Of a stretch of 37,679 bases of DNA, positions 8,301 through 15,949 are shown piece after piece. The stretch spans positions 1 through 37,679 of the forward strand of contig JAISZL010000056.1 of NCBI GenBank assembly GCA_031269245.1, written 5' to 3'. Numbering within the stretch: the stretch's first letter is position 1; each line of letters starts with the position of its first letter. The translations under genes and the position numbers were made by a program. The notes below the pieces were generated by a model. The model searched no databases, was not told the DNA's origin, and saw only the letters and a program-made list of their open reading frames with translations. The stretch is from Synergistaceae bacterium (GTDB lineage: Bacteria; Synergistota; Synergistia; Synergistales; Synergistaceae).

Positions 8301-10228
8301 AAGAAGTCCAGCACGGATCCGGCAGCCTCCCCGGAACCGGCGTTGAAGAAAGCCCTCGGTATGCCGGGCGCGTCCAGCTCCGCGCTGAATTGGTTGAAGT
8401 TCGTGATGTAGTTGGCGTTCCGCTTCTTGAGCGAGTACCATATCCAGCCGTTGTCGATGTAGAGCTCCCGGTTCAGTTTCCACTCCGGCCTCGGGTCCGG
8501 GAATATGGCCTGCGGAAGGGAGAAAGAACCGGCCACCCCTATCTCCGGGTCCTTGTAAAAGTGCCACTGCTCCCACCTGTCCTCGTGATTGGGGTAATCT
8601 TGGGCGGCAACCTCGACTCCCCCGTCGGAGAGGTTGGGGTCGCCGTGCGTCTTGCCGCTCTTTATATCCGCGAAGCCGTTGATCCACAGCCTGAATTTGT
8701 CGGCGTGGCTTATATTCATGCCGGCGATTTTTTCACCGCCCTTGCCCGTCTTCTCCCACTTGTAGGAGTAGTCGTTTATGGGCACGTGAAGCGACGCCCT
8801 GTTCAGAACCTTGTAGGACGACCGCGCCCTGTCGTTCCACTCGTTCCCCCCCTGGGAACCCGCCTTGATGTTGTTCATGGAGTAGTTGAGCCCGATGGGG
8901 AGGTTCTGCCAGAGGACAACGTACTGCCCGTGTATGCCGCTCCAATAGCGCAGGTGCCCCGTTACGGGCGATGTCAGTATGCCGTTGCTGTACCATTTCT
9001 GCTCGTACTCCGTGCCAGGATTGGCTTTCTCCGTTATTCCAACCGGATTGTTGGTGGCGTGCCATTCAGCGATTTCCCGCGGATAAACCGTCTCCCCATG
9101 GTTCAAGCCCTTCCTCGGGCGGAACTCTCCATGTTGGAAGAACCTGCTCGGTATCAGTTTCCCATCGCCATCCCTCTGGTCCTTCATAAAGAACCTCATG
9201 GTCGGCACGTTCGAGCCGAACGGATCGACCCTGAAGATGCCGTTCATATCCGTGCGCCCTTTCAGGCCGCTGTGATTGCCCGTCTCAATATACCCGTTCG
9301 CCGGGGACAGGAACGTGGTCGCCAGCCCGAATCTGATGCTCTTGAACAAACTCTCTTCCTCGAGCAGCCGCCAGAGGACCAGTTTCGTCGCGTACATCCT
9401 GCTGTCGTTCGGAACGAGATCCCTAGATGTCCAGCTATCCGGCGGCGCGGCCCAGTAAGCCGGGTCCTTGAATACGAGCGCGTAAGGAAGGCCTTTGTCA
9501 GCGTTCAGCTTGTTGTACGTCCAATTGGCCGTCTGGGAGGCGCCCTGAACGCTCGCGGTGCCCGTGTTCCAAGATGTACTGCCCGGTTTTGACGGAACGG
9601 AGGCGAAATGGGTCTCCAGCTTCGTCGCCTGGCTGCCGTACGCCTCCTTGACGGCGCGCGCGGCCGCGGGGTCCTTGAACGGGAAATAATAGCGGTCCTT
9701 ATTCAGCTCCATGTCCTCGTCAAAATCCTTGCCCTTCTTGAAATCGTTCTCACCCAGCCTTTCGCGGCCATAGAGGTTGCGCTCCTTGCGCAAATCCACG
9801 CCGCTATACGCTGGCGGCATCATCCCGATGCCGAAGGTGGCGTGCCAGTTCGCCCTATTGATGTCCTCGAAATCCATCCCGTAGAGCTTCTTCGTCTGAA
9901 CCCAGTCGATGGCCTCCTCGTTGTTGTACCAGTCCCACTGCCGGACCGTCGTCGGCGTGACGCCCCTCGTGGTGTAGCTCATAGGCGGCGCGGCCTCCAC
10001 CATGAAGAGCACGTTGGCCTTCCTGGCGCCGCCAGTCGTCCTGTCGGTATCGTCGAGCGCCGCCTCGGATTTCAGGAGAGCCCTCGTGCCCATCTCCTCC
10101 AGCGAAACGGACGCCGCGCGAGCGGCGCGCACCCCGTCCCACAATGGCACCGATACCTGCGACATGAAGAACGCAAGCACCGCGGACGCGGTCAACCTCT
10201 TTGCAAAGTTCAAACTACTATGCCTCAT
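5345..10228 (-). CDS. PilY1-like type IV pilus-associated surface protein
   Basis: The 1627-residue protein begins with a signal peptide (basic F-A-K-R, hydrophobic core 14-28, A-R-A-A-S around 36-40). The start is ATG 10228, with GGAGGGG 5 nt upstream; the frame is open 76 codons further by chance. A VWA-like strand A-N-V-L-F-M-V-E-A-A-P-P-M-S lies near 71-84 and the matching later strand N-W-V-I-L-I-T-S-G-Q-E near 728, so the VWA fold is interrupted by some 640 residues. The C-terminal third (about 1060-1580) is a PilY1/PilC-type beta-propeller (L-R-L-Y-A-Q-G-N-D-G-V-L-H-V and V-Y-A-S-D-N-R-G-N-I-F-R-V). PilY1 proteins act at pilus tips in adhesion, mechanosensing and control of retraction. 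The metal-site D-x-S-x-S of VWA is replaced by E-A-A-P-P. No pilin or pilus assembly genes lie nearby. Confidence 0.8.
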   Translation of the reverse strand: MRHSSLNFAKRLTASAVLAFFMSQVSVPLWDGVRAARAASVSLEEMGTRALLKSEAALDDTDRTTGGARKANVLFMVEAAPPMSYTTRGVTPTTVRQWDWYNNEEAIDWVQTKKLYGMDFEDINRANWHATFGIGMMPPAYSGVDLRKERNLYGRERLGENDFKKGKDFDEDMELNKDRYYFPFKDPAAARAVKEAYGSQATKLETHFASVPSKPGSTSWNTGTASVQGASQTANWTYNKLNADKGLPYALVFKDPAYWAAPPDSWTSRDLVPNDSRMYATKLVLWRLLEEESLFKSIRFGLATTFLSPANGYIETGNHSGLKGRTDMNGIFRVDPFGSNVPTMRFFMKDQRDGDGKLIPSRFFQHGEFRPRKGLNHGETVYPREIAEWHATNNPVGITEKANPGTEYEQKWYSNGILTSPVTGHLRYWSGIHGQYVVLWQNLPIGLNYSMNNIKAGSQGGNEWNDRARSSYKVLNRASLHVPINDYSYKWEKTGKGGEKIAGMNISHADKFRLWINGFADIKSGKTHGDPNLSDGGVEVAAQDYPNHEDRWEQWHFYKDPEIGVAGSFSLPQAIFPDPRPEWKLNRELYIDNGWIWYSLKKRNANYITNFNQFSAELDAPGIPRAFFNAGSGEAAGSVLDFFSPPVFKNGSRNFSIPFKNTDQPNTWWDQNWNGEQYTGAHAQGNQIYVSSEYPNKTSNTAHGVKASGSDAVTWKDLDDVSYPIRSSCEDNWVILITSGQEVEPEDVPGAYKYTVADAIRNLYAHTRDNKVTMLERNADGTPKVDSNGNYDLREVKLDNPVRTIVIGIVADPDTMNSGPERDRVIKMRANVTRMARAGMGDDPDDTGSEVVPFFADNVETLFNNIRAALIAVNESQVQQPGVGAMTETPIMEGEAGTSVMFATTYRIVEGNQWDATLTRYVVSEDEEGNTVMSEGLEFGKNLLNARGARKLKYWGQGEAGKRFKEWNGTGLGRMLGMTASRVTASGLDISGYSPPMEDAFYLWFQGYDFSYKKSGQSAEYPRSSMLADLGGSGIAYGDYPASADALPGYGRWAARHVPNDSKLRLYAQGNDGVLHVIKPSTMEETDAILLPPVLLPWRLATLKTDVVDGKAQWRNVAGGERAARGLRSNPAYILDGSLQKKRIDMMEGSPLMEDREWGTYILGAMGRGGSGLYMLKLADPADSGLTDPSSPRLVWYREKLGDAHITMDGDMTEPSIAPMSKVTGREAAFSNIGFNSPMPAMGVTGWCEGEQRNFIALAGGTQSVYDPENNGREGAALLFLNAKDGSVIRAFDSGSLTSGLHIGGGVTGAAPYMGMMVSAPTLVRSDLDKYRVGSVYASDNRGNIFRVKLESVNGKGEMETLAPGKWAIDTVATLQESGGDARSSKYNYSVPHGLVCGMWSGSAWLAGGTSDVGSRTSDALPDGIIPNKRQMIFAFRDDGAISETKIRGADWKLLTGDGAETLTNADGKSGWFIPLEEDTVLNFREYVSAKPMLAAGVLFVPTFIQRRPLDINDASLCGLVRSINGDSRLYAVDLATGDGVFWDGENKTNRPKYITFEGIKITGMNLVESNSGPHLLLRHDFLSQKAYFPEQRRVRLLKDFTQVDLSGSGGVNLHPGGNIVNHWVRK

Positions 10229-10577
10229 GATCACCCCTCCATAATTATCGCGATGCTCAGCGTATTCATACGCAAACCGCAAAATCGAAAACACATCAGA
10301 CAGAGCCCCGCCAAAAACCTGGCAATACACAACATCACCTCGATGCAAAGCCAAACCGCGCAATGAGCATTGATTTGCCATGATATTAGGCAAAATATAT
10401 AGTAAATAAACAGTATTTATGTAATAAAGGCTAACAATAAAAGGTGAAGGGTACATGAGGAAAAATGACGATTATTTCTAAGCCTAATTGCGTATTTACA
10501 ATCAAAATAGATGTTGCTTAATGTGTCCTTGGATATTTCTTGCGACTTTTCACATGTAATTTATAAATATTTAAGCA
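10229..10577. other. AT-rich intergenic region upstream of the PilY1-like gene
   Basis: About 350 bases lie between the - strand PilY1-like gene and the + strand relic. The PilY1 frame stays open through much of it but lacks a second ribosome site. Several AT-rich stretches (around 10380-10440) could hold promoters in either direction; none matches the -35/-10 consensus well enough to call. No riboswitch or small RNA was recognised. Confidence 0.4.
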
Positions 10578-11146
10578 ATGCAAAATCAAGATCTAAAAAT
10601 CTGTAGTATATTGCTATATATGCTGATCAGCCTATTTCCTGTGGAGGAGTGTGAACGTTTTGAACTTGAAGGGGAGGCCATCGTGCTTTTGAAAAACGAC
10701 GGCGTCCACTCTGCGGCGGTGAGGACGGCGGAGGCCAGAGCGGCCTCCGTGGCAAAGTCCGCCGAGGCTGGGCTGGAGCGTGTCTACGAGACGCTTTCCA
10801 CCCGCTCCGGGTACGTCTTCGCCTTCATGAGGTCCGATTCCAAAACGTGGTATCCGGAAATCGTGAGCGGGGACGAAGTGGGATGGGCAGCCACGAACTG
10901 GAGCGAGACGAAGGTCAGCCTCGCCGCCCCGGGACCGTTACCGCCACCCTCACGCCCGATATGCCGGGCAAGCACACGCTGATCTTTGCCGTGAACACCG
11001 CGGACGGATATTACCCCGACTTGGCATTAGAGTTTTACACAGACGAAATCGACGGCGGGCTGACAGGATTTTCGGCGCTCATCCTGGCCGCGCTCTACGC
11101 GGCCCGCAGAGCGAAACTACCGCGGGGACATCGTCCTCGGATATGA
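10578..11146 (+). pseudogene. Relic of a subtilase-like Synergist-CTERM protein, frameshifted and internally deleted
   Basis: The first frame (to 10982) starts with a hydrophobic stretch. It continues E-G-E-A-I-V-L-L-K-N-D and L-S-T-R-S-G-Y-V-F-A-F-M-R-S-D, resembling the inhibitor I9-type propeptide of secreted S8 peptidases. A segment W-A-A-T-N-W-S-E-T-K-V-S-L-A-A-P-G is subtilase-like. After a shift near 10935 the downstream frame gives T-V-T-A-T-L-T-P-D and Y-Y-P-D-L-A-L-E-F. It then ends with D-G-G-L-T-G-F-S-A-L-I-L-A-A-L-Y-A-A-R-R-A, a Synergist-CTERM-like tail missing its Gly-Cys motif. The catalytic Asp, His and Ser regions of a subtilase are all absent. The match to S8 peptidases is from memory of the family, so the assignment is moderate; the reading-frame break is seen directly. 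Confidence 0.55.
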
Positions 11147-11161
11147 GGGAGGCATGAGACG

Positions 11162-11230
11162 ATGAAAGTAAAACCTCGTACGACTCTAAAAGAATCTCTT
11201 GACCTTGTGAAATTAATTGAAAAAGAGTAG
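11162..11230 (+). CDS. Possible 22-residue peptide
   Basis: ATG 11162 has a good Shine-Dalgarno sequence, AGGGAGG at 11146-11152, and encodes 22 residues (M-K-V-K-P-R-T-T-L-K-E-S-L-D-L-V-K-L-I-E-K-E), predicted mostly helical. It lies just after the peptidase relic, in the AT-rich patch that carries the reductase. It may be the N-terminal stub of a lost gene or a real leader peptide; no function can be given. Confidence 0.25.
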   Translation: MKVKPRTTLKESLDLVKLIEKE

Positions 11231-11296
11231 GCATTACAACATTTGTTCAAAAGGAAACGTTGTCACACAGAGTATACTAGCTTGGAGCTGAAATTA

Positions 11297-11875
11297 ATGA
11301 AACAAATATTAGTAATAATTGCCGGTGGAAGGCCGAATGGTAATACAAGCCAGCTTGTTGATTCATTTGCAAAGGGTGCGGAGGAATCGGGAAATCGAAT
11401 TGAAAGAATATCCTTGTTAAAAACAGAGGTAAAAGGTTGTTTGGGGTGCAATGCTTGCCGTTATGGCAAGCCATGTATTCAAAAAGATGGTTTCAACGGG
11501 CTGATATCCAAAATAAAGTCAGCCGACATAATTGTTTTTGCTTCCCCGCTCTATTTCTGGACGATTTCTTCCAGATTGAAAGCGCTTATTGAACGGTTTT
11601 ATTGTATCGCTGAAGAAGACGCGGCGCCTCCATTGGGAAGATACGAAAAATATCCTATAAAAGAATGTGCGTTGTTAATGACTTCCGCAGATGACTTCTT
11701 TTGGACTTTCGAACAAGCTGTCTCATATTATAAGTTTTCTTTGATAAATTATATCGGATTTATAGATAAAGGAATGTTACTTGCCGGAGGCTGCGGTGAT
11801 ACAAACGGAAAACCGCAAATTGATGAAACAAATCATTTGAAAGAAGCATATGAGTTTGGGAAAGCATTTTGCTAA
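11297..11875 (+). CDS. NADPH-dependent FMN reductase / iron-sulfur flavoprotein-like protein
   Basis: The 192-residue flavodoxin-fold protein starts M-K-Q-I-L-V-I-I-A-G-G-R-P-N-G-N-T, with the phosphate-binding loop of the FMN reductase family. G-C-L-G-C-N-A-C-R then K-P-C resembles the compact cysteine motif of ISF-type flavoproteins, which in characterised members holds a [4Fe-4S] cluster. A-S-P-L-Y-F-W-T-I-S-S is the conserved FMN-contact loop (canonical S-P-x-Y). It probably transfers electrons from a reduced nicotinamide or ferredoxin to a small acceptor. The start ATG 11297 follows GGAG about 9 nt upstream; an upstream in-frame ATG at 11243 has no good site. It stands alone and is AT-rich compared with both sides, suggesting transfer from another organism. 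Confidence 0.8.
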   Translation: MKQILVIIAGGRPNGNTSQLVDSFAKGAEESGNRIERISLLKTEVKGCLGCNACRYGKPCIQKDGFNGLISKIKSADIIVFASPLYFWTISSRLKALIERFYCIAEEDAAPPLGRYEKYPIKECALLMTSADDFFWTFEQAVSYYKFSLINYIGFIDKGMLLAGGCGDTNGKPQIDETNHLKEAYEFGKAFC

Positions 11876-12025
11876 AATCAATGTTTTTCCAGTAAAAACC
11901 AACCTTATATCCACAGAAGGATGCTACTTTGTCCATTTTACTCTATGGTATCCGCCAATCTCGGGTGCTGTCTTTGTGTTATAATTCATCTGTTTTCTAA
12001 AACTCACGGTAAGGGAGTGGTTACA

Positions 12026-12961
12026 GTGCATGACGCGCCGGTGAACGGCGGCGGCCGCGCCAAGGTCATAGCGGCCTATCTCGCTATATACATAATTTGG
12101 GGCTCGACGTATCTCGCGATAAGCATATCCATCGAAACGCTGCCGATGTTCTTCGCGAGCGCCGCCCGGTTCTTCACGGCGGGGCTCGCGCTCGTGATTT
12201 ATTCGAGCTGTGGGGGCGCGTCACGCCCCACACGGGCAAACATCGCCATAGCCGCCAAGAGCGGGTTCCTGTCGTTCTTCGTGTCGTTCGCGCTGCTCGC
12301 GTGGGCCGAGCGGATTCTCCCAAGCTCCGTCGCGGCGCTGATCGTGTCGATCGAGCCGGCGTGTTTCGTCATCTTCGACTGGATTTTTTTCCATGGCCCG
12401 AGGCCGAGCGGGAGGATAGCCGCGGCTCAGGCCATCGGCTTCATCGGATGCGCGGTGCTCATCCTCGCCGGGGGAACGGATGAATCGCTAGCGGGGGTGT
12501 CGCGAGCTAGGTACACGGTCTCCGCCGCGGCGGTGATCGTGTGCGGGTTCGCTTGGGTATACGGCTCCCTCCTGTCGTCAAAGTCGCGCGACTCGCACGG
12601 GGATTCCGCAATGGCGTCAGGACTTCAGATGCTCCTCGGGGGGACGTTCTTCATCATAGCCTCGGTGATTCGATGGGAGATTCCGAACATAGCGAATGGG
12701 TCCGCCGAGTCCTGGGCCGCCACGGCGTACCTGATCACCTTCGGATCGATACTCGCCTACTCCAGTTACATCTACCTCCTCAGGAGGGAACCCTCCTCCC
12801 GCGTCGCTACCCACACGTTCGTCAACCCCATCGTTGCGGTCGCCCTAGGCTGGGCGGTCGCTGGCGAACGGGTAACGCGCCACACCGCGTTGTCAGCCGC
12901 GCTCATCGTCATCTCCGTCGTCCTGACCGTCTACTCCACCCCGCCTGACCCGAGGAACTGA
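12026..12961 (+). CDS. EamA/DMT-superfamily transporter
   Basis: The 311-residue inner-membrane protein is composed of about ten hydrophobic segments forming two EamA repeats. The first carries I-I-W-G-S-T-Y-L-A-I-S and A-A-R-F-F-T-A-G, classic for YedA/RhaT-type drug/metabolite exporters. The second ends F-V-N-P-I-V-A-V-A-L-G-W, then G-E-R-V-T, a highly conserved closing motif. Family members export amino acids, nucleosides or other small metabolites; substrate unknown here. GTG 12026 is chosen because AAGGGAG lies 8 nt upstream; upstream in-frame ATGs lack ribosome sites and would add non-family sequence. Its last 31 bases overlap the end of the convergent flavoprotein gene. The 150 bases before it show no gene. 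Confidence 0.88.
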   Translation: MHDAPVNGGGRAKVIAAYLAIYIIWGSTYLAISISIETLPMFFASAARFFTAGLALVIYSSCGGASRPTRANIAIAAKSGFLSFFVSFALLAWAERILPSSVAALIVSIEPACFVIFDWIFFHGPRPSGRIAAAQAIGFIGCAVLILAGGTDESLAGVSRARYTVSAAAVIVCGFAWVYGSLLSSKSRDSHGDSAMASGLQMLLGGTFFIIASVIRWEIPNIANGSAESWAATAYLITFGSILAYSSYIYLLRREPSSRVATHTFVNPIVAVALGWAVAGERVTRHTALSAALIVISVVLTVYSTPPDPRN

Positions 12962-13512
12962 CGCAGGGATCTCCTGAGGTCCTCCGGACTTCGCGTCAGC
13001 GTGACGCCGGGGAAGCGCCCGAGTTCGTCCGAACGCATCAGGTCCAGCGCGCGCGGGCGCACCTCTACAGCCCTGCCGGACGGAGTGATCGAGATCATCT
13101 CTGGCTCCACGTCGGTGGGCAGGACATATATGGGAACCCCGCTCTTGCCGGCCTGCGCGAAGAAGTTCGACGCCAGCGAGTCGGCGATACCCAGTGCGCA
13201 CTTAGCCACAGTGTTAGACGTGGCGGGAGCTATCACGAGCGCGTCGTATCGGCCGGACGAAAAAAATATCAGCCTGGACGAGCTGGAGTCGTCCTCAAAA
13301 AAAACTCCGCGTGCCGCGCGCCTGAGGCGCTCCATCTGCCCGTATCGCTCCGCGACCTCCCTCCCCGCCCTGGTAAAATACAGGTCCAGGTCGACCGAGG
13401 AAGAGCCGATCGACAGTACGCACTCGCCGGACTCGGCCAAAAAGTGGCCCGCGCCGGTTACAACCCAGCAGATCGACGGACGCGCGCCCGCGCGGTCACA
13501 ACAGGCCGTCAA
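12931..13512 (-). CDS. Flavoprotein of the archaeoflavoprotein/DmrX-like group (PF02441)
   Basis: The 193-residue homo-oligomeric flavin-containing Cys decarboxylase-like fold protein has V-V-T-G-A-G-H-F-L-A-E-S at its nucleotide loop. Its core is V-I-A-P-A-T-S-N-T-V-A-K-C-A-L-G-I-A-D-S, then G-V-P-I-Y-V-L-P-T-D-V-E-P. This combination is typical of AfpA and dihydromethanopterin reductase DmrX-type proteins and not of UbiX. Those proteins bind FMN and accept electrons from ferredoxin; DmrX reduces a dihydropterin. The best start is TTG 13512, with GGAGAG 6 nt upstream inside the folE2 3' end; no ATG or GTG lies in frame before the conserved loop. It overlaps folE2 by 17 nt and is its translational partner, so a pterin/folate reduction role is inferred. 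Confidence 0.75.
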   Translation of the reverse strand: MTACCDRAGARPSICWVVTGAGHFLAESGECVLSIGSSSVDLDLYFTRAGREVAERYGQMERLRRAARGVFFEDDSSSSRLIFFSSGRYDALVIAPATSNTVAKCALGIADSLASNFFAQAGKSGVPIYVLPTDVEPEMISITPSGRAVEVRPRALDLMRSDELGRFPGVTLTRSPEDLRRSLRQFLGSGGVE

Positions 13513-14494
13513 GCCAGCTCTCCAGCGAATGCGCGCCTGTGACACGCGCCCCGCACCGGCACACGTCCGACGCGAGCTCCGCGCGCACGTCGCCCAACAG
13601 CCCGCAGCGCTCCGCGTAGGCGTTGTGCGCGTGTATGCTCTCGAAGTTCTCCTGACGCGCCAGGATGAACGCGTCATCGGGGAGAGACACGAGGTTCTGG
13701 GCGATGCCCTTTATCATCTCCCTCACCACGTCCTCCACGAACCGAGGGTTCGCGTGGGCCTTAGTCACGACGTGCAGCTCGTCCGGGCGCTTCAGCAGCG
13801 CGTATATCTCGGAGCTCATGGAGGACTCGACGAGCTCGACCAGACACTCCGCCGAAATCTCGGCCTCCGCCCCTATTATGAGCGTCCCCCTGCCCCTCTG
13901 ATTGTGGGAGGCCAGGGGCAGGAGCGCGATTATCTCGTCAGCCTGCCGGGCGCTGTAGCCCGACGCGATGAGCCGCTCACGGGACTGCTGGGCCACCATG
14001 AAGCGCGCGCACGGACAGACGGTGAGGCCATCCACCTCAACGCCCGTTGCCCTCCGTGTCCTTCGCCCGTCGCTTATCGCTATACCGATGAACGTGAACA
14101 GATCCTCCACCTCGCCGCCCGAGACGGGCGCGCGCTTCGTCATGGGGAACTGCGCCCTTATCCTGACCTCCGAGCGGGACGTGCCCTGCGTCCTGGCTAT
14201 GGCGAGCGCCATCCGCTCGGCCAGCGTCTCTATGTTGGGCGACGCCTCCGAGGCCATCTCCGACGCTATGCTCTCTATGTTCTCGGCGAAGCGAGACATG
14301 TGGACCCCGGAGCGAGCGGCATCAAGATGGGCGAACAGGTTCATCTCGGCAAAAAAGAGCGCGTGCGGCCGCGTCACCGCGTGCGCCTGGGGCTTGAGGC
14401 GAAGGACTCTCCTCAAGCCGGTCACGCCGACCCGCGACAGGTATATCCGTGTCGACGGAGGGTTCTCCTGAACGTCGTCGCTGAAGCTCTCCAT
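13496..14494 (-). CDS. folE2: GTP cyclohydrolase FolE2 (type IB, MptA family)
   Basis: The 332-residue protein catalyses the first step of tetrahydrofolate (or pterin) synthesis, GTP to 7,8-dihydroneopterin triphosphate or its cyclic phosphate. Characteristic segments are S-R-V-G-V-T-G-L near the N-terminus, F-P-M-T-K-R-A-P-V-S-G, the metal-binding Cys in T-V-C-P-C-A-R, S-H-N-Q-R-G-R-G-T and H-A-H-N-A-Y-A near the C-terminus. Type IB enzymes use metals other than strict zinc and replace FolE in many bacteria. The start ATG 14494 opens M-E-S-F-S-D-D; the site before it (GAGGGCGGCGGA) is only fair, and the longer frame would overlap rmuC. It sits 13 nt after rmuC and overlaps the flavoprotein gene. 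Confidence 0.92.
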   Translation of the reverse strand: MESFSDDVQENPPSTRIYLSRVGVTGLRRVLRLKPQAHAVTRPHALFFAEMNLFAHLDAARSGVHMSRFAENIESIASEMASEASPNIETLAERMALAIARTQGTSRSEVRIRAQFPMTKRAPVSGGEVEDLFTFIGIAISDGRRTRRATGVEVDGLTVCPCARFMVAQQSRERLIASGYSARQADEIIALLPLASHNQRGRGTLIIGAEAEISAECLVELVESSMSSEIYALLKRPDELHVVTKAHANPRFVEDVVREMIKGIAQNLVSLPDDAFILARQENFESIHAHNAYAERCGLLGDVRAELASDVCRCGARVTGAHSLESWLDGLL

Positions 14495-14507
14495 GATTCC
14501 GCCGCCC

Positions 14508-15869
14508 TCACGCATCGGGCGGCCCCTCGTCAGGGACGTCCAGGGCATCGAGCTCCTGGGACAGGGAATCCGACGGCAGATCCGCGACGTCGCGCAGGCG
14601 GCGTTCTATGGCGCGAGTGCGCTTCCCCGCGCCTTCGAGTTCGCGGCCCGCCAGCTCTATTCGGCTGCGGGTCTTGTCCAGAATGTCGCCGAACTTCGCG
14701 AACTCCGTCTTGACCTGCCCGAGCAGCACCCACACCTCACTCGACCGCTTCTCTACCGCCAAGGTCCTGAAACCCATCTGAAGGCTGTTCAGGAGAGCGG
14801 CCACAGTCGTAGGACCTGACATCACCACGCGATACTCCCTCATTATCCTCTCGGCAAGCCCGTCTATGCGGAGCACCTCGGAGTAAAGACCCTCGACCGG
14901 CAGAAAGAGTATCCCGAAATCCGTCGTATATGGCGCCTCGATGTACTTGCCGCGGATCTTCTTCGCCTCCTCCAGGACCCGGCGCTCCAGCGCCTTGCGG
15001 GACTCGGCGAGGGCCGCCGCGTCCGCGCGCTCCGACGACTCCACAACGCGCAGATAGTCCTCCTGCGGGAACTTCGAATCAATCGGAAGCCAGACCGTGT
15101 CGCCGTCCGATTGGCCCGGCAGCTTGACGGCGAACTCGACCCGCTCCTGTGAGCCGGGCTTGACCGCCACGTTGCGCTCGTACTGGTCGCGGTGAAGCAC
15201 CTGTTCGAGGAGCGCGCCGAGCTGAATCTCCCCCCATGTTCCGCGCGTCTTGACGTTAGTCAGCACCTTGCGGAGGTCTCCGACGTCGCCCGCCAGGTTT
15301 TTCATCTCGCCCAACCCCCGGTGAACCTTGTCAAGCCACTCGGACACGTTCGAGAACGCGACACCCAGCCGCTGTTCGAGGGTGGAGTGCAGTTTTTCGC
15401 CGACCAGTTCCCTCATCTTGTCGAGCTTCTGTTCGTTCGCGCACTGGATTTCCCTCAGCCGCTCCTCCACCGCGCCGCGCAGCGAGTCCAGCTTCGCCTC
15501 GGTGCTCATCGTGAGTTGCGCGAGCTGCCCCACCATGAGGTCGAGCGAGCTCCTCTGGGCCTCCGCTATGTCCCTCATGCGGTTGGACTGTGTCTCCCCA
15601 AGCGCCATAAAACTGCGGGATATCTCGCCGCGCTGCTCGCGCTCCGATGCCAGTATCATCTCCCGAAGCGACTCAGAGGACTCCCGGGAGGCGCGTTCGG
15701 CGGACAACAGCCGCCCGTCGAGCGACTCGATCTTGAGCGAAGCCAGGCGCGCGGACTCAGACGCGTCCCGGACAGCGTCACCCAGCCTGCCCAGGCGAAG
15801 GAAAAGCGCCGCCGCAAGCGTGAGCGCGACCAGCAATACCCCAACGGCAACCGCATACGCAAAAAACAT
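14508..15869 (-). CDS. rmuC: DNA recombination protein RmuC homologue
   Basis: The 453-residue protein has an N-terminal membrane helix (F-A-Y-A-V-A-V-G-V-L-L-V-A-L), a long coiled coil (about 30-190) and the RmuC nuclease-like domain. Recognisable segments are G-T-W-G-E-I-Q-L-G-A-L-L-E-Q-V-L, I-D-S-K-F-P-Q-E-D-Y, T-D-F-G-I-L-F-L-P-V-E-G-L-Y-S-E-V and the C-terminal R-T-L-A-V-E-K-R-S. RmuC limits recombination at inverted repeats and is thought to cut or process DNA structures. ATG 15869 has GGGGGAG 7 nt upstream. It is third in a - strand run that starts at 17834, and the gap to the gene before it is 80 nt. Confidence 0.92.
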   Translation of the reverse strand: MFFAYAVAVGVLLVALTLAAALFLRLGRLGDAVRDASESARLASLKIESLDGRLLSAERASRESSESLREMILASEREQRGEISRSFMALGETQSNRMRDIAEAQRSSLDLMVGQLAQLTMSTEAKLDSLRGAVEERLREIQCANEQKLDKMRELVGEKLHSTLEQRLGVAFSNVSEWLDKVHRGLGEMKNLAGDVGDLRKVLTNVKTRGTWGEIQLGALLEQVLHRDQYERNVAVKPGSQERVEFAVKLPGQSDGDTVWLPIDSKFPQEDYLRVVESSERADAAALAESRKALERRVLEEAKKIRGKYIEAPYTTDFGILFLPVEGLYSEVLRIDGLAERIMREYRVVMSGPTTVAALLNSLQMGFRTLAVEKRSSEVWVLLGQVKTEFAKFGDILDKTRSRIELAGRELEGAGKRTRAIERRLRDVADLPSDSLSQELDALDVPDEGPPDA

Positions 15870-15949
15870 GGATTTTCTCCCCCCCCAAACAGCTGTCACC
15901 AACCATTAATAGTTTCAAGTGTTTTCCCAACCAGCGGGGGCGCTACCCG

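Noticed and set aside
7589-9592. Open frame of 667 codons on the + strand inside the PilY1-like gene
   Set aside because: It is antisense to a gene with a signal peptide, family motifs and a good ribosome site. GC-rich DNA gives long antisense frames; the product is Arg/Val/Pro-rich with no domain.
5345-10228. PilY1-like protein as an S-layer or general VWA adhesin
   Set aside because: The C-terminal propeller motifs (A-S-D-N-R-G-N-I-F-R and A-Q-G-N-D-G-V-L-H-V) are specific to PilY1/PilC.
10229-10456. 76-codon N-terminal extension of the PilY1-like frame
   Set aside because: It would place the signal peptide in mid-protein, and ATG 10228 has a strong GGAGGGG site.
10229-10577. Cyclic di-GMP (GEMM) riboswitch upstream of the PilY1-like gene
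   Set aside because: GCAAAGCC- and GGCAAA-like pieces exist in the region, but order and spacing do not match either class.
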